Shown here piece after piece: positions 57,794 through 64,000 of a stretch of 64,000 nt of DNA. Position numbers and translations under genes: made by a program. Below the pieces are notes generated by a model, which ran no database searches, was not told the origin of the DNA, and was given only the letters and a program-made list of their open reading frames with translations. Every line of letters starts with the position of its first letter. Position 1 is the stretch's first letter. The DNA comes from Linanthus parryae (taxonomy: Eukaryota > Streptophyta > Magnoliopsida > Ericales > Polemoniaceae), in NCBI GenBank assembly GCA_023055425.1, contig JALGPY010000001.1, positions 30,059,001-30,123,000 on the forward strand, given 5' to 3'.

Positions 57794-60700
57794 ATGTCGA
57801 TCTCTAGTACCACCAGCGGTACCGCTTCCAGTCCCTCTTCCACCATCGTCTCCGCCACCGCCACTCCAACCGACGGCATGAATCCTCTGAATCTACTAAC
57901 AAATATTCACAATCTCGTCCCTTTTAAGTTGGATGGATCCAACTATGTGGTTTGGAAGTATCTGATCTCATCTCTACTTAAAACCCAATCGATGTTTGGG
58001 TACCTTGACGGATCTCTTCCCTGTCCGGCGAAATTCTTGCCGGAAACCGACGGGTCAGCCACTGCTGTAAATCCCGCCTATCTGACTTGGCAGAAGCAAG
58101 ACCAGGCGATGATTACGGTGCTGAATGCAACCTTGAGCCAGGAGGCTCTGTCGATGGTAATCGGTCATACTACTTCCCGTTCACTTTGGCTTGCACTGGA
58201 ACGAAGGTATGCTTCCCTGTCTCGTTCAAATATTCTGCAACTAAAGAACGAAATACAGACGAGTAAAAAGAAATCAGAATCAATTGATTCTTTTATGCAA
58301 AAATTGAAGAACATTCGGGATAAGTTAACAGTGGCTAGTTTTACAATTGAAGATGAAGACATGATTCTCTATGCTCTAAATGGGTTACCCTCTGAGTATA
58401 ATGCTCTACGCACTACTATTTCTGTTAATTCCAATCCTCTTACCTTTGAAGATTTACATGTTCTGCTTAAATCTCATGAATTAATGCTGGAATCCCAAGC
58501 CACTGCTCCTGCTTCTGAATCTGTGATTGCTCTCAATACTGTTACTGCCAATAATAGCTCTAATAGGGGTAGAGGACGGAATAATTATTATGGTAGAAAC
58601 AATGGTGGACGTAACCGAGGAGGTTACCAAGGCAGATTTGGTAGAAACTATGGGTCCTATGATAATCGTGGTAGATCTAGCTACAACCGTGGAGGTCGTT
58701 CCGACTCTTATCGAGGAAGGAACAATGGCTATAGTTACCCACATCAAAATAGTGGTCACATTACTTGTCAAATCTGTGGGCAAGGATATCATTCTGCTTT
58801 AGACTGTATTCATCGTATGGACCACTCTTATCAGGGTAAAATGCCCTATGATAAACTAACTGCCATGACTGCTTCTACTCAAAACATGGCTCATGCTTAT
58901 CAAATTTATTGGTTATCGGATACCGGGGCTACAAATCACATGACAAATGATTTTGGAAATTTGACTATGTCTGATCCCTACACTGGGAATGATCATGTTG
59001 CTGTTGGCAATGGGGAGTCACTACCCATTCACCATTCTGGTACAGCTCTCTTATGTACGTCTTCGCACAATTTTAAGTTACACAACACCTTGCACGTGCC
59101 TAAATTGAGCACAAACTTATTATCGGTTCACAAACTTTGCACTGAACATAATTGTAGATATATTTTTGACTCCGTTTCTTTTTCTATTCAGGATATAACT
59201 ACGGGGAAAATCCTATACCAAGGCCTGAGTAAAAACGGGCTATATCCGATTGAGTCCTTTTCTTTTCAGCATTCACCTACACCTTATCTAGGAAATAAAA
59301 TTTCTGCTGATCTCTGGCATGCCCGTTTAGGGCACCCATCTGAGTCTGTTATGCGTCAAATAATTCCCTCTTCGGGAAAATTGAATAATAAATGTCAGTC
59401 TTGTTTACTTGGAAAGATGCATCGCCTTCCTTATTCTCATTCCACGTCTCACACTACTACACCTTTGCACTTAGTACACAGTGATGTATGGGGTCCATCA
59501 TCTACTTTATCTTACTATGGTCATCGCTATTATGTGCTGTTTGTTGATGATTTCTCCAAATTTACTTGGATTTTTCCTCTACATAACAAATCTGAAGTTG
59601 CCTCTGTCTTCCCCACCTTTAAGCTTCAAATTGAAAAACTCCTCCAAAATCAAATTCGTATCCTACGAACTGATGGAGGGGGAGAGTACATTTCTTTCAC
59701 TTTTCAGCAATATCTTACAACACATGGTATAACTCACCAAAAGTCATGTCCACACACCCCACAATAAAACGGTATAGCTGAAAGAAAGCATCGCCATATC
59801 ATGGAAACTGCTATTACTTTGCTCAAAAATGCTTCTATGCCTAATAAATTTTGGTTTCATGCTGTAAAAACTGCCGTTTACTTAATAAATCGCATGCCTA
59901 GCAAGAATACACAAAATAAATCTCCTTACGAGTTAATATTTGGCACATCACCAGATTATTCTCATCTTCGTACCTTCGGTTGTGCATGTTTTCCTTATCT
60001 TCGTCATTACTCTACTTCTAAACTTGATGCCAAAAGCAAACTTTGTGTCTTCCTTGGCTATGCAGATGACTACAAAGGCTATTTATGTCTTGACAAAGCA
60101 ACAAATCGCATTTATATTAGTAGAGACGTAGTTTTTGATGAAACTACTTTTCCTTTTACTTCTACTGCTACTGACTCTATTTCCCATGATTCAGGGCCTC
60201 TTACCGACCCTCCCCTCGGTCCCCTCGGTGGAGGGAATCCCCCATCAATGATGACTGCTCACGAAGAGGTTCCGGAGGCCCCGACCGCTGCTGAGTCTTT
60301 GCAGCCGACTGGCTCTCCAGAACAGCATCAAACAGATACTACCCGAACAGATTCTACTGAAGCTGCAATTCTGACCGAGCCCAGCTCTGGCACGGCAAAC
60401 TCTCCTGCACCCGTGGCGCCTCCCTCACCTCCTAGAGCCGCTGAGATGGCTTCCACCTCCAACCATCCTATGCAAACACGGAGTAAATCCGGGATAAGTA
60501 AAAAGAAAGCAGGTTTTTCTGTCACAACTTCTTCTTCTATTGATCCCACATCTTATACTGAGGCTAGCAAACACTCTCAGTGGCGCCAAGCTATGACTGA
60601 AGAGTATGCTAGTCTCACAAATCAAAACACTTGGACTCTTGTGCCACCCCCTAAAAATGCAAACATAATTGGAAGTAAGTGGGTTTTTCGAACTAAATAC

Positions 60701-61288
60701 AACCCCAATGGTACTGTTTCACGATACAAAGCTCGCCTTGTTGCCAAAGGCTTCCACCAAAATGCCGGCATCGATTACGATGAAACTTTTAGTCCCGTTG
60801 TTAAACATTCCACCGTTCGCACTATACTTGCCTTGGCAGCTACCTTTGGTTGGCCCTTACAACAACTTGACGTTAAAAATGCCTTTTTACATGGAACTCT
60901 AAAAGAAACAGTTTTTATGTCCCAACCACAAGGCTTTAAACACCTACACTTTCCCAACTATGTTTGCAAGTTGCACAAGTCCATATATGGACTCAAACAA
61001 GCCCCAAGGGCATGGTTTGAACGTTTTACTAGTTACTTATTCTCGCATGGTTTCTCTTCTTCTTATGCTGACTCCTCTTTATTTGTTAGACATAATGGAA
61101 CCAAATGTACTATTCTTCTACTTTACGTTGACGATATTATATTGACAGGAAGTGACTACTCGTATATTCCTCACTTAGTTCGACAGTTGCATTCTGAGTT
61201 TTCCATGACCAACCTAGGTCCCTTGACTTATTTCTTGGGACTCGAAATCAAAAGGAACAAGACTGGCATCTTTATCCATCAAGCCAAG
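57794..61288 (+). pseudogene. gag-pol: gag-pol of element G, one nonsense codon, truncated by element H
   Basis: One frame from ATG 57794 to 61288 (1165 codons) with a single stop, TAA at 59765-59767, inside the integrase core between the second Asp and the Glu. Gag is of the UBN2 type (LVPFKLDGSNYVVWKYL, LQLKNEIQTSKKKSESID), followed by a Gly/Arg/Asn-rich tail and CCHC knuckle CQICGQGYHSALDC from 58766. Protease has SDTGATNHMTND near 58916-58950. Integrase has the zinc region HARLGHPSESV near 59320, HSDVWGPSS near 59478 and RTDGGGEY near 59665. RT has SKWVFRTKYNPNG, YDETFSPVVKH and LLYVDDIILTGSDYS near 61120-61160. The frame is lost where H was inserted. Confidence 0.93.
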
Positions 61289-61913
61289 TGTGCACAAGAG
61301 ATTCCGGCAGGGAGACCTCCGTGTACACCGTATGTAGTGGATCAGGGATCGCACAGGAAGAATAGGGGTGTGTGTAGGGAGAGAGTAAGTCAGTAGCAAT
61401 GTCTGAGAGAGAGACAGAGGTTTGGCAGAGCTTCCGCGTATGGCAGTGTTGTTCTCTTTGTATGGAAAGAGTAACGATATATATATACTGGAGAACGTGG
61501 CCGTTGTAGTGTAGTTAATGCGCCCATTAATGGCGGCTTAATTAGCTTAACCGTAACGGCACGTTCGTCCGAGTATATAGGAACCGTTAGAGCACGTGGT
61601 GCGCGAGTACCGGAACCGTTACGAGGTTGACCGGGTTTGACCGGATTGACCGGGTCTAGGGAGCTCGTGCCATAGATCTCTCAAAACAGTTACTAAAGGT
61701 CGCGCGCGGGCTTGGCTCGCACGCGACAGGGCTTACCCTAGCCTCCAAACCACAAATCCCTACAAGTCCCGTGCAGTGGTATGCGAGGGCTCTGTCTCGC
61801 AGCCCCCACATGGATCAGCTCGGCTGGTGATCCTGTGTGTGTGGAGCACAATATGGTGTGCTGGATGATCGCCACGTGGCTAAGATTAGCCATGTCAGAA
61901 AGCAGTATCTACA
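61289..61913 (-). repeat. 3' LTR of element H (625 bp)
   Basis: Starts (minus strand) TGTAGATACTGC at 61913 and ends TGTGCACA at 61289. It is related to A's LTR (4319-4945) throughout, and includes the CG-rich inverted repeat at 61699-61727. Confidence 0.92.
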
Positions 61914-62601
61914 TTAGCCCCCTTTCTGCGCGTGAAGGCTTGCAGCTGTATAGGCTTCCATGCGCGGAAACCAACATGCGCGTCGTCGTCACGCACCAAT
62001 TCAAATACGGGTAAATTCAGCCCCCGTGCGTGTCATTATGACCTAAAACCCCTAGAGTCGTGCCGTCTGACCTTTAGGGTTTTAGGCGTGACGTCAGCCC
62101 GTCCTGTGATTGCGCGACACGACGGTGACGGTTGCGATTCGACTACTGAAGGGACGCAACCCCTCATTCTTTTGGATAAATACCTTGTATCCCATTATTG
62201 CAGAGCATCACTTCTTTCTCTTAAAGTGAATGGTACCCGGAGATCTTCGAGAGCAGATCCAGATAATCAATCATCAGTTCAAGACTGCAAACCGTATTCT
62301 TCAATTGTGCATCTCCAAGCAGGCTTCAAGGAAACAAGGTTGGCCTCGTTTACTCTTGATTTAAACTACCAGTGTTCGCCTTGAATCGCATTGAATCTGT
62401 AAACCCATGAAGTGTGTGAAGAGGCTTTGATCTTTAAACCTGCTTCGTTCTTAATCTTTCAACAATATTGGATCTTGCAACTCCAAAATTTCTGAAATCG
62501 GCACTGGAACTGTTTGCTTCCTGTTGCATAGATCTCGAATTCCAAAATTCAAACTGACTGGTGTGGTATTTCTCCCCCCCTTTTTTTGCCCTTTCGCAGG
62601 A
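61914..62601 (+). promoter_or_regulatory. Putative antisense promoter, 5' UTR and leader intron of the PMD gene in element H
   Basis: From the LTR edge: a likely sense polypurine tract on the minus strand (AGAAAGGGGGCTAA), then conserved GCGTGTCATTATGACC near 62027-62042, and a TATA-like GGATAAATACC at 62174-62184. A candidate intron runs from GT at 62339-62340 (after GGAAACAAG) to AG at 62598-62599 (polypyrimidine tract then TTTCGCAG), three bases before the ATG. E has a similar TATA-like box and acceptor in the same relative order. Confidence 0.55.
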
Positions 62602-64000
62602 ATGGCCAAAACGAGAGTAACCAGACCTGTCAAGGAAGATGAAGAGATGCCGGAGCTTCCGCGATCTCTGTGGCGAAAAGCCCCCTTTCTGGGTGGGAAA
62701 GATTTTTACCACGCGAGGGTGAAGGCGAAGGGGATGCCTGATCCTGTTCCCGTTGAGCAGTTGTTAACACTGACTCGCCCAGTTAACTCAGCCTTGCTCG
62801 AGTTAGTTGGCTCCGAGGATGTGGTTCGATTGGGAATCGAGAACGGGCACTTCCCATACACTGCGATTTCTACTCAGGCGTTTGTCCAGAAGTTGGACTA
62901 TATGGATGAGTGGACTGACCACGTGTTGGGTAATTACGCCGAAACTCTTGATGAGGCCGGCATTTTCTTCGCTGTTCGTGCTATGAAGGGTGCTGCCGTG
63001 AAGTTGGATCAGTCCATGCTTCTAGACCTTCTGTCCCGCTATTCGCCTGCGACTCACACGTTTCACTTTGCTGAGTTCGAGGCTGCCCCCACGCTCGAGG
63101 ACGTTCAAATGCTGTATGAGCTTTCCCCCATGGGTGAGGTGGACCCCTTGAGTCACTTAAGGACATCTGCGGAATTAGCCTTGTACGCGCAGATGGAGGA
63201 GTGCTTAGCAGAGGTGAAGAAAATCTCCACTCGGTGGACCAGTACAAAACCTCTTCCGAACTGGCAGCTAGTTGATACGTCTGCGAAGAATACCTGGAAC
63301 AAGTGGTTGCAGTACTTCTTCCGAGACTATGCGAGCAGCAGCATTACTAAGAAGCTTTTGAGCGCGAACCCGGAGGCCGAGAATTACATAGAGGGCAAGG
63401 GTTATCACCTGACCCTTTGTGCTTTTCTTTGTGCTTGGCTGTCGAGATTTCTGATTGATGGTCACCCCCATGACGGGGTCTTTTACCATGTGCTACCACT
63501 TGCGGTGAGGCTCGCTCTCGGCCAGAGAGTCGCACTTGGACCCTTGGTCTTGGGCACGCTATATTACAGGCTGGATCAGCTGGTTCTGGCGATGAAGGAA
63601 TCGCGCGGCCGTCTCGATGTTCTGACCTTTGTTAATATCAGCTTTTTGACAATGTGGGTTTTTGAGCGCTGGCCGTCTTATGCACCAACTCCCCTCTCAC
63701 TTGAGAAGTGGTGTCCCCCAGGCGAGACGAAAGCGCTCAACAGCGGAAGGGCTGCGAGATGGTTTGGGGCAAGCAACACCAAGTGTACTTGGAGCTTGAT
63801 ATGCGACAAGCGAAGGGAGTTCACTGCCAGGCCTTACGCCACACGTGTTGAGAATGTGCGGTGGTTTCCGAAGCTATACCCTTCCGAAGGCATGGTCTTG
63901 TCAGAAGACCTTCTCTTTGAAAAGGGATCGCATTTCCACGAGCGCTATCGTGAGTTCTTTTGCTGGTGTCTGCGAGGTTCTCTTCCTGCACTTGCAGAGC
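62602..64000 (+). CDS. Antisense plant mobile domain (PMD) protein gene of element H, first coding exon (partial, runs off edge)
   Basis: Open for at least 466 codons from ATG 62602 to the right edge without a stop. The start is chosen because it lies three bases after a strong splice acceptor and begins the region shared with E's copy (AKTK/AKTR). Conserved blocks: DVVRLGIENGHFPYT (residues about 74-88), FHFAEFEAAPTLEDV (about 154-168), NTWNKWLQYFFRDYASS, EGKGYHLTLCAFLCAWLSR, TFVNISFLTMWVFERWPSY (about 348-366) and YREFFCWCLRGSLPALAE at the edge. The fold is that of the plant mobile domain (aminotransferase-like PMD) family. The protein is close to E's antisense product throughout but without its lesions. 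Further exons are expected to the right. Function unknown; nuclear action is inferred only from host PMD proteins. Confidence 0.85.
   Translation, partial: MAKTRVTRPVKEDEEMPELPRSLWRKAPFLGGKDFYHARVKAKGMPDPVPVEQLLTLTRPVNSALLELVGSEDVVRLGIENGHFPYTAISTQAFVQKLDYMDEWTDHVLGNYAETLDEAGIFFAVRAMKGAAVKLDQSMLLDLLSRYSPATHTFHFAEFEAAPTLEDVQMLYELSPMGEVDPLSHLRTSAELALYAQMEECLAEVKKISTRWTSTKPLPNWQLVDTSAKNTWNKWLQYFFRDYASSSITKKLLSANPEAENYIEGKGYHLTLCAFLCAWLSRFLIDGHPHDGVFYHVLPLAVRLALGQRVALGPLVLGTLYYRLDQLVLAMKESRGRLDVLTFVNISFLTMWVFERWPSYAPTPLSLEKWCPPGETKALNSGRAARWFGASNTKCTWSLICDKRREFTARPYATRVENVRWFPKLYPSEGMVLSEDLLFEKGSHFHERYREFFCWCLRGSLPALAE

Larger units (their letters stand above)
57394..61288 (+). mobile_element. 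Element G: Ale/Ivana-type Ty1/copia retrotransposon, interrupted by element H
   Basis: A short 5' LTR (57394-57763), Met-tRNA primer site and a gag-pol frame in the order gag-PR-INT-RT. It stops abruptly in RT at 61288 where H's LTR begins. The last five bases, CCAAG (61284-61288), should be H's target duplication. The rest lies beyond the right edge. Lineage within copia is inferred from Gag and RT motifs and not fully resolved. Confidence 0.9.
61289..64000 (-). mobile_element. Element H: Tat-lineage Ty3/gypsy retrotransposon, 3' portion (cut by right edge)
   Basis: The LTR at 61289-61913 reads on the minus strand. The adjacent sequence matches the region beside the 3' LTR of E, including the antisense gene, here on the plus strand, so this is H's 3' end and the rest lies to the right. 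It is inserted in the RT of G. Its LTR is closer to A's than to E's, with both ending TGTGCACA on the internal side. Confidence 0.88.

Noticed and set aside
63268..63535. Minus-strand open frames at the right end
   Set aside because: They are shadows of the open plus-strand PMD frame.
1..64000. A (left edge) and H (right edge) as two halves of one element around a circular or misordered sequence
   Set aside because: Both abut CCAAG, but the flanks are different copia elements (B LTR and G RT) and the LTRs differ at many sites, so they are separate insertions.

Overview
The window is repeat-dense nuclear DNA of a flowering plant, probably a eudicot, though the species cannot be named from what is visible. 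Evidence for a plant nuclear genome: plant Ty1/copia and Ty3/gypsy LTR retrotransposons with initiator-Met-tRNA-type primer sites, a retroelement-borne plant mobile domain gene with GT-AG introns, a DUF620 gene relic, a tRNA-derived SINE head and a MITE-like repeat. No bacterial, organellar, rRNA or CRISPR feature is seen. About 90% of the sequence is eight LTR retrotransposons, called A to H here.

Layout. (A) 1-4945, minus strand: Tat-lineage Ty3/gypsy element, cut by the left window edge, with its 5' LTR at 4319-4945; it sits inside the 5' LTR of (B) 4946-11910, a decayed Angela/Tork-like Ty1/copia element. 11911-13255 is unassigned. From 13256 a nest begins: (C) a degraded chromovirus-like Ty3 element (pol tail and LTR start at 13256-13453, remainder at 47063-51932); (D) a Sirevirus (SIRE/Maximus)-like copia element with a third ORF, 13454-47062, inserted in an LTR of C (TSD TGAAC); (E) a Tat-lineage element, 19015-41830, inserted in the reverse transcriptase of D (TSD GTATG); (F) an Angela/Tork-like copia element, 22223-30749, inserted just after the gag-protease stop of E (TSD ACCCC). 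The order of insertion is therefore C, D, E, F; F has nearly identical LTRs and is the youngest.

Right side. 51933-52411 is the C-terminal part of a DUF620 pseudogene. 52412-57393 is the least repetitive stretch and holds a MITE-like element, a (CTTAT)7 microsatellite, a 26-bp near-perfect inverted repeat, two short direct-repeat blocks and a SINE-like head. (G) 57394-61288 is a copia element of the Ale/Ivana type, open apart from one nonsense codon, and cut within its reverse transcriptase by (H) 61289-64000, another minus-strand Tat element seen only at its 3' LTR and 3' region.

The most notable system is a multi-exon antisense gene between integrase and the 3' LTR of the Tat elements. In E it lies on the minus strand (36018-40527), with five internal introns, a further acceptor ahead of its first coding exon, and several disabling lesions. 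In H it lies on the plus strand (62602 to the right edge), open for at least 466 codons. Both encode a plant mobile domain protein and both are preceded by similar non-coding sequence running back to the 3' LTR, which suggests an independent antisense transcription unit. All sense gag-pol units seen are broken to some degree, so no element shown is autonomous as it stands.
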